Source of the DNA: a virus
Reading direction: 5' to 3' (one strand)
Virus record (IMG/VR): IMGVR_UViG_3300042923_001804
Coordinates: 1 to 32,896 of that record
Length of the DNA: 32,896 bases
Shown here: positions 24,839 through 31,158 of the stretch, one piece after another
Layout: each line of letters opens with the position of its first letter
Numbering within the stretch: the stretch's first letter is position 1
Notes under the pieces: model-generated
Databases searched by the model: none
Seen by the model: only the letters and a program-made list of their open reading frames with translations
Told to the model about the DNA's origin: nothing
Program-made: the position numbers and the translations under genes

Positions 24839-24898
24839 GTTATTACCTCCTAAAGATTAGGAATAAGGGGGAAGAGAATCCCCTCCCCTCTTAATCTG

Positions 24899-25615
24899 TT
24901 AAGCTATTACTACAATATTTCCAGCTTCAATTTCTTCTTTTAGCGCTTCCTCTAGGTAAACCTTAATTCGTTGCATAGCTACGAGCTTCCATGCTCCACC
25001 GTCAGCTTCGAATAAAGCGCATTTAGGTCCATTTTTCATTCGAAAAATAAATTCACTTTCCGGCTGCACCACTTCTATAAAAGTTCGATAAGGAGCAAGC
25101 ACCACTGGGTTCGGTACTAATACATTGTCCACTGTGGAAATACCAGTTTTCGCGACAACCGATTGGGAAACACCGTAATCCCCTACTGTTTTTACAGCAT
25201 CTTCTCTGATATTACCGACTACTTTAAGCATAATATTTCGATCTTGATTCGAAACAAAGGCTGATTGCAGCTTAATGTTGAATTCCTCGGAATCGTACCA
25301 GTTATCAAAAGAGAAGGAAGGCAGCATTGCGGTAGCTTTGATATACTGGTTTCGTTCATAGTCTCGATTAAAAGTACTAAAAACGATGACCTCCGAAGGG
25401 CTTAATACATGTACCATACGACTTGTACTAAGCTCATCGGCATCAAAGAAAGATTTCACGTAATCTACTAATCCAGAAAGACTTCTAATTTGTAGGGAAG
25501 ATGGCTTTTCTTCCTTAACCAGGTGCAGCATTTGAGTTGAATAAACTTGGTTTCCGATCTCCGTTGTATCAACATTTCCTAATCCAACAATGTACTGAAT
25601 GGCTTCTTTAATCAT
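24899..25615 (-). CDS. Conserved early phage protein, DUF2303/YfdQ-like
   Basis: The 238-aa protein lies between the replication-terminator-like gene and ssb. The pattern LPSFSFDNWYDSEEFNI near residue 100, then GNIREDAVKTVGDYGVSQ and VLAPYRTFIEVVQPESEFIF, resembles the DUF2303 family (YfdQ of E. coli prophages), whose role is unknown. The ATG at 25615 was chosen because GGAGG lies 7 nt before it; an ATG two codons upstream sits too close. A recombination or DNA-protection role is suggested by neighbours only. Confidence 0.7.
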   Translation of the reverse strand: MIKEAIQYIVGLGNVDTTEIGNQVYSTQMLHLVKEEKPSSLQIRSLSGLVDYVKSFFDADELSTSRMVHVLSPSEVIVFSTFNRDYERNQYIKATAMLPSFSFDNWYDSEEFNIKLQSAFVSNQDRNIMLKVVGNIREDAVKTVGDYGVSQSVVAKTGISTVDNVLVPNPVVLAPYRTFIEVVQPESEFIFRMKNGPKCALFEADGGAWKLVAMQRIKVYLEEALKEEIEAGNIVVIA

Positions 25616-25642
25616 TTTCATTCCTCCAAATAGTTTTATAGA

Positions 25643-26011
25643 TTATTTAAAACTAACAATCTTGTTGCCTCGATCGTCAGCGATTTCACCTTCCGTATCG
25701 ATAAAGGTTTGTCCTTTTAGACCTGATTTCAATTCCTGACCAGTAACTTTTCCAGAGCTGTCCAAATCAAGCAGTATTTTACTTTCAATACTTTTTGCTG
25801 GAGCTAATGCCACCTTGGTTTGAATAGATGCTCCAGCAATATCTCTTTGATCATCTGCTTTTAACGAAATGACAACTGTCAATTTTCTTACTTTGTTTGC
25901 ATCAGTATTAGGATCTGCGATATTTTCCAAAAGCTTTTTCATCTCAATGTTTACACGTTCGGCCAATGCACCTTCCGCAAATTGATTAAGATTGATAATC
26001 GGATTAGACAT
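25643..26011 (-). CDS. Early phage protein of the type annotated as replication terminator protein
   Basis: This 122-aa protein begins MSNPIINLNQFAEGALAERV and continues with KKLLENIADPNTDANKVRKL, a beta section (LTVVISLKADDQRD) and an end in VSFK. Close look-alikes in Bacillus and Staphylococcus phages carry the label replication terminator protein, but I know of no experiment supporting that name. The ATG at 26011 follows AAGGGGAG. A frame extending further upstream overlaps the coiled-coil gene and is not used. Confidence 0.75.
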   Translation of the reverse strand: MSNPIINLNQFAEGALAERVNIEMKKLLENIADPNTDANKVRKLTVVISLKADDQRDIAGASIQTKVALAPAKSIESKILLDLDSSGKVTGQELKSGLKGQTFIDTEGEIADDRGNKIVSFK

Positions 26012-26333
26012 GTATTTTCTCCCCTTTTTCTTTCGTAGCAAACTCAAAATAATTAATCGATGCCAATAGATCAAGTTCCCTTCTAGCTGCACCTAGTTGA
26101 TCAATCAACCTTAGATTTTCTTCATAAACCTTGAAGCGAGTTTTGGCTTTGAGATTTCTAATTTCGGTTACTAGATTTTTTTTAGTTTCTTTCTCTTGCT
26201 CCAATTGAGCTTTTACTACATCCAGCTGCTCGGCTGTTTGCATAAGCCAAAGTAAATCAGCAGCACTTACAACAGAATGACCAGCATGAACAATGGTTTT
26301 GCTAAATCGTTTTTCGATTTCTTGTGATATCAA
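26004..26333 (-). CDS. Coiled-coil early protein, 109 aa, TTG start
   Basis: The protein is mostly a helical coiled coil (AEQLDVVKAQLEQEKETKK to about residue 95), with a short N-terminal segment SKTIVHAGHSVVS. The start is TTG at 26331-26333, 8 nt after GAGGTG. The 5' end overlaps the end of the 53-aa gene. The function is unknown; neighbours are replication genes. Confidence 0.7.
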   Translation of the reverse strand: MISQEIEKRFSKTIVHAGHSVVSAADLLWLMQTAEQLDVVKAQLEQEKETKKNLVTEIRNLKAKTRFKVYEENLRLIDQLGAARRELDLLASINYFEFATKEKGEKIHV

Positions 26334-26463
26334 TGTATATCACCTCTTTTTCAAATGATTGTTTACTAGGAATCCTTTTCAACATCTCCATGATTGCGGC
26401 ATGACGATAGTTAATTGTTTTTGTAGCTAGGTAATATAATTGTCCGAGTGTGAGCTTTTCCAT
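26302..26463 (-). CDS. Small early protein, 53 aa
   Basis: A 53-codon frame starts with ATG at 26461-26463, overlapping the stop of the FbpA-like gene in an ATGA arrangement, and ends inside the coiled-coil gene. The sequence has the segments KLTLGQLYYLATKTINYRHA and EMLKRIPSKQSFEKEVIYI, resembling small proteins common next to DnaD genes in Bacillus phages. The strict overlap with both neighbours and the AAAGG site support it. No function is known. Confidence 0.65.
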   Translation of the reverse strand: MEKLTLGQLYYLATKTINYRHAAIMEMLKRIPSKQSFEKEVIYIDITRNRKTI

Positions 26464-26648
26464 CACAGAACCTTTATAGCTCTTTGCCTTGCTAAATGGC
26501 TTCTCATCTCTATGTAAATCCGTTCTAGCTCTGCCAATGGTAGGTTATAAAGCATTGATTTAGATTTCGAGTGGAAATATTGATGCTCGAAAAATTGATT
26601 AATAATTGCTTTTTTTCGTTCTTCAACTGCTTTTTTAAGCTGGGACAT
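26463..26648 (-). CDS. FbpA-like small protein
   Basis: This 61-aa protein has the pattern of the Fur-regulated basic protein A family: an N-terminal helix KKAVEERKKAIINQFFEHQ, then a SKSMLYNLPLAELERIYIE helix. In B. subtilis FbpA belongs to the iron-sparing response, but members are also common in Bacillus phages, where their role is unknown. The start has an excellent site (AAAGGAGGT). It follows the replication initiator gene. Pattern-based identification only; no iron-related site is visible. Confidence 0.7.
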   Translation of the reverse strand: MSQLKKAVEERKKAIINQFFEHQYFHSKSKSMLYNLPLAELERIYIEMRSHLARQRAIKVL

Positions 26649-26667
26649 AGGTAACCTCCTTTCTGTT

Positions 26668-27636
26668 TTATTTTGATTTAAATGCTTTGAGTTTTTCTTC
26701 CAGGGCTTTCTTTTTTTCTGAATTATCCTCTGGCAGAGTAGCTACTCTTTCATCAGGGGTTTTTTGATTCTCGTCAAACCATTTAGGAATAATCTCAGTT
26801 CTTGTAGGTTTATTACTTTTACCAGTACTGGACCTACGTTTAGCTTGCTGTTCTTTGAATGCCATTAATGCTGCATGAACCTGCTCAACTGTCTGGATAT
26901 TCTTATCCACCCAATCTCGTAAAATGGATTCTACATAACTCCATTTTTTCACGCTTCGTTCAACAGCAAGTTTCATAGCTTCTAAGACTAGATCACTAGA
27001 AAGATCATCACACCAAGAACCAATTTTTTCTGACATATGTCCACCGATTACACCAAATCCATTTTCTTCAAAAAAACGAAACGGATTCATTTTTGACTCC
27101 TGCTCAGGCGCTTCTTCTTCTTTTTCTTTATTTCTATCTGAAGTACTCTCTGTAGTAATCTCTGGTATTGGTGTGGTCAAGTTGTCCACTTCGATTGGAC
27201 ACTCTGACCACATGGACTGGTCACTTTGACCACATGGAATTCCCGTTTGGTCAATCGACTGGTCACTTTGACCAAACGCACTTTCAAATTGGTCATTCGA
27301 ATGATTTTCATTCGATAAATTGTCGAGCATTTCATAATTCACTCGATACCATTTTGTTTTATCGATTTTGCTTTTATTGTAATTACCGCATATGACAACG
27401 CCTTTTTTCTCAAGGTTGTCAATTATCCGGCGCAATGTTTTCTCGGACCAAAATGGAAATTGTACTTGCCAGTCTTTGACGGTGTTATATACCCACTTGT
27501 GGCCATCGCGAAATTTATCGCTTTTTTCTATCCAGTAGTGTAATTGTTGTATAAAGATACTTTCGTTTAAGCCAACAGCTACAGCTAAAGCTGGTAAGAC
27601 AATAAGGGGCTTTTCATCTAGTAGAAGTTTTCCCAT
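26668..27636 (-). CDS. DnaD-like replication initiation protein
   Basis: This 322-aa protein should start phage DNA replication. It has an N-terminal winged-helix region (KPLIVLPALAVAVGLNESIF, then HKWVYNTVKDWQVQFPFWS, typical of phage DnaD/DnaB-like initiators) to about residue 105. A low-complexity stretch (repeated GQSDQS) spans about 118-170. A C-terminal DnaD domain covers about 185-270 and includes SYVESILRDWVDKNI. The low-complexity stretch is encoded by an array of TGGTCA-type repeats, probably the origin. No helicase loader gene follows, which is unusual, so host DnaC or DnaI would be needed. Confidence 0.88.
   Translation of the reverse strand: MGKLLLDEKPLIVLPALAVAVGLNESIFIQQLHYWIEKSDKFRDGHKWVYNTVKDWQVQFPFWSEKTLRRIIDNLEKKGVVICGNYNKSKIDKTKWYRVNYEMLDNLSNENHSNDQFESAFGQSDQSIDQTGIPCGQSDQSMWSECPIEVDNLTTPIPEITTESTSDRNKEKEEEAPEQESKMNPFRFFEENGFGVIGGHMSEKIGSWCDDLSSDLVLEAMKLAVERSVKKWSYVESILRDWVDKNIQTVEQVHAALMAFKEQQAKRRSSTGKSNKPTRTEIIPKWFDENQKTPDERVATLPEDNSEKKKALEEKLKAFKSK
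27174..27295. other. Iteron cluster, probable phage replication origin
   Basis: TGGTCA or its complement TGACCA occurs eight times in 122 bp (27174, 27205, 27218, 27227, 27248, 27260, 27269, 27290). Two exact 18-bp copies of GACTGGTCACTTTGACCA lie at 27215-27232 and 27257-27274, with a three-mismatch copy at 27193-27210. They lie inside the initiator gene, where lambda O- and SPP1-type origins lie. Confidence 0.7.
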
Positions 27637-27838
27637 TCTTTTTCCTCCTTTCCGTTTCTATTGCATCTTCCCGAATACATATGGCATATCCACCTTGTAC
27701 CTCTTGAAAATGATAGTTCTTATAGCGTTGCAAATATTTTAAGACCTCAAATCTAAAATCTCGCTCAGGCAAAGTTGATCGCTGCGTGAGCAGCCATTCA
27801 GGTAAAACTACATTGGTAGTAGATTGAATAATGGCCAT
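27614..27838 (-). CDS. Small early protein, 74 aa, unknown
   Basis: The gene overlaps the start of the DnaD-like gene by 23 nt and is preceded by GAGGCTTAAG. The sequence begins MAIIQSTTNVVLPEWLL and has a middle section FRFEVLKYLQRYKNYHF, a YAICIRED strand and a basic end. It has no recognisable domain. Tight overlap with the replication gene supports it as real. Confidence 0.65.
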   Translation of the reverse strand: MAIIQSTTNVVLPEWLLTQRSTLPERDFRFEVLKYLQRYKNYHFQEVQGGYAICIREDAIETERRKKNGKTSTR

Positions 27839-27839
27839 C

Positions 27840-28013
27840 TTAAGCCTCTATGAAAATATGAACATGATGATTTTTATTTTGAGGCAAGTCCTGGAGAATC
27901 TCTTCTGCACGATCCTGACATTCTGAAACACTATGAGCGAAAATGTACTCTGTATGGACCGTAGAAAAACTACCATTCAATTTAATTGCAAAGTCAACTT
28001 CATAAAGCATCAT
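27840..28013 (-). CDS. Small early protein, 57 aa, unknown
   Basis: The chosen start is the ATG at 28011-28013 after AAAGGTGG; a GTG at 28022 is also in frame. The protein (MMLYEVDFAIKLNGSFSTV, then SECQDRAEEILQDLPQ, ending HVHIFIEA) looks like a compact alpha/beta fold of the kind seen for small phage modulators. It starts within the end of the zinc-finger gene and ends 1 nt before the next gene. Function unknown. Confidence 0.65.
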   Translation of the reverse strand: MMLYEVDFAIKLNGSFSTVHTEYIFAHSVSECQDRAEEILQDLPQNKNHHVHIFIEA

Positions 28014-28429
28014 CTTGCCCACCTTTTGAATTTAGTTGGTACCTGGTTTAACTCTGGATGTTTTTTTCTTAATGCTGCGATTTTAGCTCCCACGGATCTA
28101 GGTTTACGGTTTAATCTCATTGCTAAATGATTGGTTTGAAAAATGTTTAAATGGTTTTTCAAGTAAAATAGTTCATGCTCTTCCCAAGCACCTTCAATAA
28201 GTGCTTCGTGTACCACTGGTACTGAGATTACTTCCACAAATGTTGGTTCACCAACTGCTTCTTTACCAAGCAACTTTTCACCGAGATTTATGAGCGTGTT
28301 GCCCACATTGCATTGAGTTGAGCAATATATATAAGAGTTCATGCTAGTCGTCCGTTTGCACCCTTTGCACTCGGTATCGAGTAGATTAGTTATCTTTCTT
28401 CGAATAGACCGCTTCTCTTCGCGGTTCAT
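28010..28429 (-). CDS. Zinc-finger and Myb/SANT-like DNA-binding protein
   Basis: This 139-aa protein has an N-terminal zinc site (CKGCKR, then YCSTQC, about residues 20-45) and a C-terminal helix-turn-helix region (HELFYLKNHLNIFQTN, then MRLNRKPRSVGAKIAALRK) resembling Myb/SANT-type motifs used by phage regulators. The ATG at 28427-28429 was chosen because AAAGGAGGTTG precedes it; the frame extends upstream through a repeat-rich leader but no ribosome site supports that. It is likely an early regulator or a DNA-binding accessory of replication. Confidence 0.75.
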   Translation of the reverse strand: MNREEKRSIRRKITNLLDTECKGCKRTTSMNSYIYCSTQCNVGNTLINLGEKLLGKEAVGEPTFVEVISVPVVHEALIEGAWEEHELFYLKNHLNIFQTNHLAMRLNRKPRSVGAKIAALRKKHPELNQVPTKFKRWAR

Positions 28430-28454
28430 TGGGCAACCTCCTTTTGTTAGTAAT

Positions 28455-28580
28455 CGGTGCGCACCGGAATAGCCAGGATGCCTAAAAAAGGGGGTAGGCA
28501 TGATTAGGAACATTTATTGGGAGGTTCCTGGCTATTACGGCAAGCCCGATTGGGGTAATATAACCACCAATTAGCTTGCA
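28455..28580. repeat. Dense nested inverted repeats in an intergenic leader
   Basis: Several perfect inverted repeats are packed together: a 12-bp palindrome CGGTGCGCACCG (28455-28466); an 11-bp pair AATAGCCAGGA and TCCTGGCTATT (28468-28478, 28526-28536) enclosing a TGCCTA/TAGGCA hairpin (28479-28500) and an AGGAAC/GTTCCT pair (28506-28511, 28524-28529); and a GCAAGC/GCTTGC pair (28540-28545, 28574-28579). This would be the leader of the zinc-finger gene on the minus strand. It may be a structured RNA, operators or a small mobile repeat. Confidence 0.6.
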
Positions 28581-28616
28581 ACTTGTATTTTTGATGACGA
28601 TACAATAGCAGTCATA

Positions 28617-28847
28617 CTAGGACACCTTTCTTGGCTTCCAAGTATCTATGTAGCGTAAGGCTGCTTGCATGTCGCTTTGTTTTATATTCTTATAACTATC
28701 AACTCTAAATCGTTCTTTTAGGTCGGTGAAAAGAGATTTGAATAGTTGAGAACGGCGGTCTGGATTTTGTTCTAAATCATAAATTTTTTGTGCGATTGCT
28801 TTATAAATTCTCTTCTGTTCTCCAGAATGGAGGGTTACTTGATTCAT
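28617..28847 (-). CDS. Stand-alone ORF6C-like (antirepressor C-terminal) domain
   Basis: This 76-aa protein matches the pattern of the ORF6C domain found at the C-terminus of phage antirepressors: IYKAIAQKIYDLEQNP, then a FKSLFTDLKERFRV helix and the end AALRYIDTWKP. It lacks the Bro or KilA-N DNA-binding half, so it is either a deletion derivative or a separate small modulator. The start has a strong AAAGGAG site, and no remnant of an N-terminal half is seen upstream. Confidence 0.75.
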   Translation of the reverse strand: MNQVTLHSGEQKRIYKAIAQKIYDLEQNPDRRSQLFKSLFTDLKERFRVDSYKNIKQSDMQAALRYIDTWKPRKVS

Positions 28848-28975
28848 TCTTAAGCTCCTTTGCTTTTCTTATTTCAACAATTTGAATTGAATCTATCTGA
28901 CTAATTAACTGCTAATCTGCTATACTTCTGCAGCGTTCTCTTTTTCTCGACGGTAGAATTCGACATTTTTTCACC

Positions 28976-28999
28976 GAAAAAAAGCGAGGTTTTCACCTC
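28976..28999 (-). terminator. Terminator with GAAA tetraloop in the early operon
   Basis: On the minus strand GAGGT pairs with ACCTC around GAAA (a GNRA loop), then GC and seven T residues. It lies at the stop of the 42-aa gene, so the first early genes (30505-28993) could end here and downstream early genes would need readthrough or antitermination. Confidence 0.75.
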
Positions 29000-29121
29000 T
29001 GGAGATTGCTATTATTCAATTGAACGGTGTACCGGACCTCACAATCGATATCACAAAAATATTTATAATTTGATATTTCTTTACCGCAATAGAGCCATTT
29101 TTTCTTGGATTCCAAAGTCAT
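28993..29121 (-). CDS. Small zinc-finger-like early protein, 42 aa
   Basis: The frame starts at ATG 29119-29121, overlapping the stop of the upstream gene (ATGA), and has 42 codons beginning MTLESKKKWLYCGKEIS. It keeps three of the four cysteines of a small phage zinc finger (YCGKE, then YFCDIDC), so the first is missing. No strong Shine-Dalgarno site is seen, and translation by coupling is likely. Its end lies inside the terminator hairpin. Confidence 0.5.
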   Translation of the reverse strand: MTLESKKKWLYCGKEISNYKYFCDIDCEVRYTVQLNNSNLQR

Positions 29122-29693
29122 TGGATACCGTTCGATTCCTTATAGTTATCAATTATTTCCTGCTTAACTTCTTCCCAAGAACGATCTGTTTCAAGGTCAT
29201 CGGTTTTAAAGGTAATGAAATCGAAATAAGCGTGATGAGTAGTACCTTCCATGTTGTGAGATAAGATTAGAAAATTACTTCCACTTCGCCGTGAGGTTTT
29301 CCACAAATCATATTGAACCGCCCCAGGAGAAAATCCAAAACCATTATAATGTTCTTGGATATGTTTGCTAACAAAGGCTTTTGAGTGACCAGTAAAGTGA
29401 ACATAAAAATCAATAGCTTTTTTACGGGATAAAGGCTTTTTCATATCCTTTTCTTCTTTTTTGACAGCTATTTGAATATCTTCACCGGTTAATATGGCAA
29501 TCTCATCTTTTTTGATGTAAGCAATATTCTTCTTGAACGTGCTGTATCTTTGAGAATCCTCATTGTAATTGAAAGAAGCAAAAGGCTTTAAACCTTGGTA
29601 AGCAAATAAACCATCTCCACTAGTAGAATAGATAGTCCACACGCGACCTTTGTAAAAGACAACTTTATCAATCAATTCAACTGTTAGTTCCAC
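29118..29693 (-). CDS. Early protein of unknown function, 191 aa
   Basis: A GTG start at 29691-29693 follows AAGGAGG. The N-terminal 70 residues form a beta-rich unit (VVFYKGRVWTIYSTSGD, FASFNYNEDSQRYSTF). A linker of lysine and glutamate follows, then a helical and beta region (AIDFYVHFTGHSKAFVSKHI, RSGSNFLILSHNM, TDRSWEEVKQEI). I do not recognise a domain. Its place as the fourth gene of the early operon suggests host takeover or regulation. Nothing in it proves either. Confidence 0.7.
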   Translation of the reverse strand: MELTVELIDKVVFYKGRVWTIYSTSGDGLFAYQGLKPFASFNYNEDSQRYSTFKKNIAYIKKDEIAILTGEDIQIAVKKEEKDMKKPLSRKKAIDFYVHFTGHSKAFVSKHIQEHYNGFGFSPGAVQYDLWKTSRRSGSNFLILSHNMEGTTHHAYFDFITFKTDDLETDRSWEEVKQEIIDNYKESNGIQ

Positions 29694-29705
29694 TGTCCTT
29701 CCTCC

Positions 29706-29945
29706 TTATCCAACTACGATTTTTACTTGCCGATCTTTTTCATCTGGCTTAACCAAAACTGGCTGGAGAGCCTCTTGAATCATGTTAAGTATTTGATTTG
29801 CCCTATCGACTTCCTTTTTTGAATAATAATCGTCTTCATTTTCAGCAACCGCACCTAAAAACCCTACAGTTCGCCATAATGCCGCATTACAACAATCATT
29901 AATTAACTCACGGTCTTTATTGCGGTAATCGATTTTCAATACCAT
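29706..29945 (-). CDS. Early protein of unknown function, 79 aa
   Basis: This helical protein starts MVLKIDYRNKDRELI and carries NAALWRTVGFLGAVAENEDD and a helix RANQILNMIQEALQP. The start has TTGGAGGT upstream. Similar short acidic early genes are common in Bacillus phages, but I know of no function. It lies between the DUF771 gene and the 191-aa gene with short gaps. Confidence 0.65.
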   Translation of the reverse strand: MVLKIDYRNKDRELINDCCNAALWRTVGFLGAVAENEDDYYSKKEVDRANQILNMIQEALQPVLVKPDEKDRQVKIVVG

Positions 29946-29963
29946 AAATTTACCTCCAAACTT

Positions 29964-30233
29964 TTAATTTGTTGGTTGCTCCTTAATCCATGTGAGCAAA
30001 AATTCCTCACATTCCCTTGATGGAAAATACCATTTACCCCCGATTTTGAATTTCGGGAAACGCGGATCATAGAAGAATTTTTCTTTGATAGAGTTTTCAC
30101 TCATATTGGTTTGCTTAGTAAGTTCCTTCATATCCCAAAAAGTACAACGGGTTTCGATTTGATCAAGTCGCTTTCTCATTTCTGACAGAAAGCGCTGCTC
30201 AATCTCCCTTTCGTTAATTTGAATACTTAACAT
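29964..30233 (-). CDS. DUF771-like early regulator
   Basis: This 89-aa protein matches the DUF771 pattern: a helical start (ERFLSEM-type region after MLSIQINEREIEQ), then CTFWDMKELTKQTNMSENSI, and the strand pair FPKFKIGGKWYFPSRECEEF with an end in LTWIKEQ. The layout resembles an excisionase-type winged helix. The ATG at 30233 follows AAAGGAGGA. It is the second gene of the leftward early operon. Its DNA target is unknown; both regulatory and excision roles have been suggested for similar proteins. Confidence 0.72.
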   Translation of the reverse strand: MLSIQINEREIEQRFLSEMRKRLDQIETRCTFWDMKELTKQTNMSENSIKEKFFYDPRFPKFKIGGKWYFPSRECEEFLLTWIKEQPTN

Positions 30234-30271
30234 AAGTCCTCCTTTCATGACTAATCGATTAGTTGGGTAAA

Positions 30272-30505
30272 TTAAGAAGTGTATTTTTCAAGAGTTCGCT
30301 TATGTTCCTTTAAGGAACAATTATCCTCAAAAAAAATTGTCCAATTAAATCCTAATGTCGCACCAATTAATTTAGCTACAGAAACGGTTGGGGTCTTTGT
30401 GCCTTTTTCGATATGTGTATAGTAACTCCTTGAGATTAAGCATTTCTCTGCAACTTGATTTTGAGTTAGGCCTTTATTATTTCGTTTGGTTTTTAACCAA
30501 TCCAA
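30272..30505 (-). CDS. Cro-like XRE regulator of the lytic switch
   Basis: This 77-aa protein has an HTH of the Cro/CI type (GLTQNQVAEKCLISRSYYTHI, with helix 4 at TVSVAKLIGATL). The start is TTG at 30503-30505, 8 nt after GAGGTG; the frame extends upstream through the promoter, which is not used. It is the first gene of the early operon, transcribed from the near-consensus promoter at 30551-30579, in which an operator lies. It should compete with the divergent repressor at 30672. Confidence 0.85.
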   Translation of the reverse strand: MDWLKTKRNNKGLTQNQVAEKCLISRSYYTHIEKGTKTPTVSVAKLIGATLGFNWTIFFEDNCSLKEHKRTLEKYTS

Positions 30506-30524
30506 AGTTGATTCACCTCTTTTT

Positions 30525-30629
30525 GTTCCTTTCAGTAACTTTATATCTTGATTATATGTTCCGTAAAGTAACATGTCAATATTAATTTGTGTCTTTTAGG
30601 AACATTTATTCAAAGTTTCTATTAGTAAC
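30525..30629. promoter_or_regulatory. Four related operator sites of the lysogeny switch
   Basis: A repeated pattern GTTYC-N5-GTAAC occurs at 30525-30539 (GTTCC, GTAAC), 30558-30572 (GTTCC, GTAAC) and 30615-30629 (GTTTC, GTAAC), with a weaker copy at 30589-30603 (GTGTC, GGAAC). One fills the spacer of the leftward promoter and another that of the rightward promoter. Confidence 0.65.
30551..30579 (-). promoter_or_regulatory. Leftward lytic promoter (PR-type)
   Basis: On the minus strand TTGACA, a 17-bp spacer and TATAAT form a perfect sigma-A consensus upstream of the Cro-like gene. The spacer (30557-30573) holds the GTTCC-N5-GTAAC operator, so repressor binding should block the polymerase directly. 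Confidence 0.85.
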
Positions 30630-30637
30630 ATTATAAT
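30609..30637 (+). promoter_or_regulatory. Repressor promoter (PRM-type)
   Basis: TTCAAA at 30609-30614 and TATAAT at 30632-30637 are 17 bp apart. The -10 is perfect and the -35 weak, as expected for a controlled repressor promoter. Its spacer holds an operator (30615-30629), and the ATG follows about 35 bp later. Confidence 0.7.
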
Positions 30638-30671
30638 TAATATAAAATGCTTAAATTGGTGGGTAAATATT

Positions 30672-31043
30672 ATGGAAATTTTGGCTAAAAGAATTAAATA
30701 TGAAAGAGAAAAAAGAAAAAGTAAAGATCCGAAATGGACACAAGAGTACATTGCAGATCTACTTGGCATAGCCAGAACGACTTATACAGCCTATGAAAAA
30801 GGTACAAAACAACCGCCAATTGAAACAATTAATAAAATCGCAGACTTGTTTGATGTTTCAACAGATTATCTTTCTGGTAGAACAGACGATCCATCGACAA
30901 ATAAGCCAAACGAAAAAACACCTGAAGATACATTTGATGACCCTGAACTCAACATCTTCTTTAAAGAGATCAAAGGGGAATCGCCTGAAAGACGAGAGCA
31001 GCTCATGAAGATATGGCAGATTATTAAAAGTGAGGAAAAATAA
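30672..31043 (+). CDS. CI-like XRE repressor
   Basis: This 123-aa protein has an N-terminal HTH (WTQEYIADLLGIARTTYTAYE, then PPIETINKIADLFDVSTDYL) and a short C-terminal helical domain (FFKEIKGESPERREQLMKIW), as in Bacillus phage repressors of the ImmR or phi105 type. There is no RecA-dependent S24 autocleavage domain and no ImmA-like metalloprotease next to it, so how it is inactivated is not clear. It is transcribed from the divergent promoter and ends at a strong terminator. Confidence 0.88.
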   Translation: MEILAKRIKYEREKRKSKDPKWTQEYIADLLGIARTTYTAYEKGTKQPPIETINKIADLFDVSTDYLSGRTDDPSTNKPNEKTPEDTFDDPELNIFFKEIKGESPERREQLMKIWQIIKSEEK

Positions 31044-31046
31044 TTT

Positions 31047-31070
31047 AACACGCAAATATTGCGTGTTTTT
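31047..31070 (+). terminator. Terminator after the repressor gene
   Basis: AACACGCAA pairs with TTGCGTGTT (9 bp, loop ATA), followed by further T residues. It separates the repressor gene from the two-gene operon, which therefore probably has its own promoter. Confidence 0.8.
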
Positions 31071-31158
31071 ATTTGAATAACAATTGTAAAAATATTGAAG
31101 AACAGTAAAGCTTTTGTTAACAATAAATACCCATTTTTTTAAAAGGAGGAATCTCTAT

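Noticed and set aside
28468-28536. tRNA-like cloverleaf (7-bp outer stem with inner arms)
   Set aside because: There is no T-loop sequence, no anticodon-arm geometry and no CCA-type end, so it is not a tRNA.
31114-31158. Upstream TTG extension of the 422-aa gene
   Set aside because: The ATG at 31159 has a strong AAAAGGAGGA site; the extension would place that site inside coding sequence and has no ribosome site of its own.
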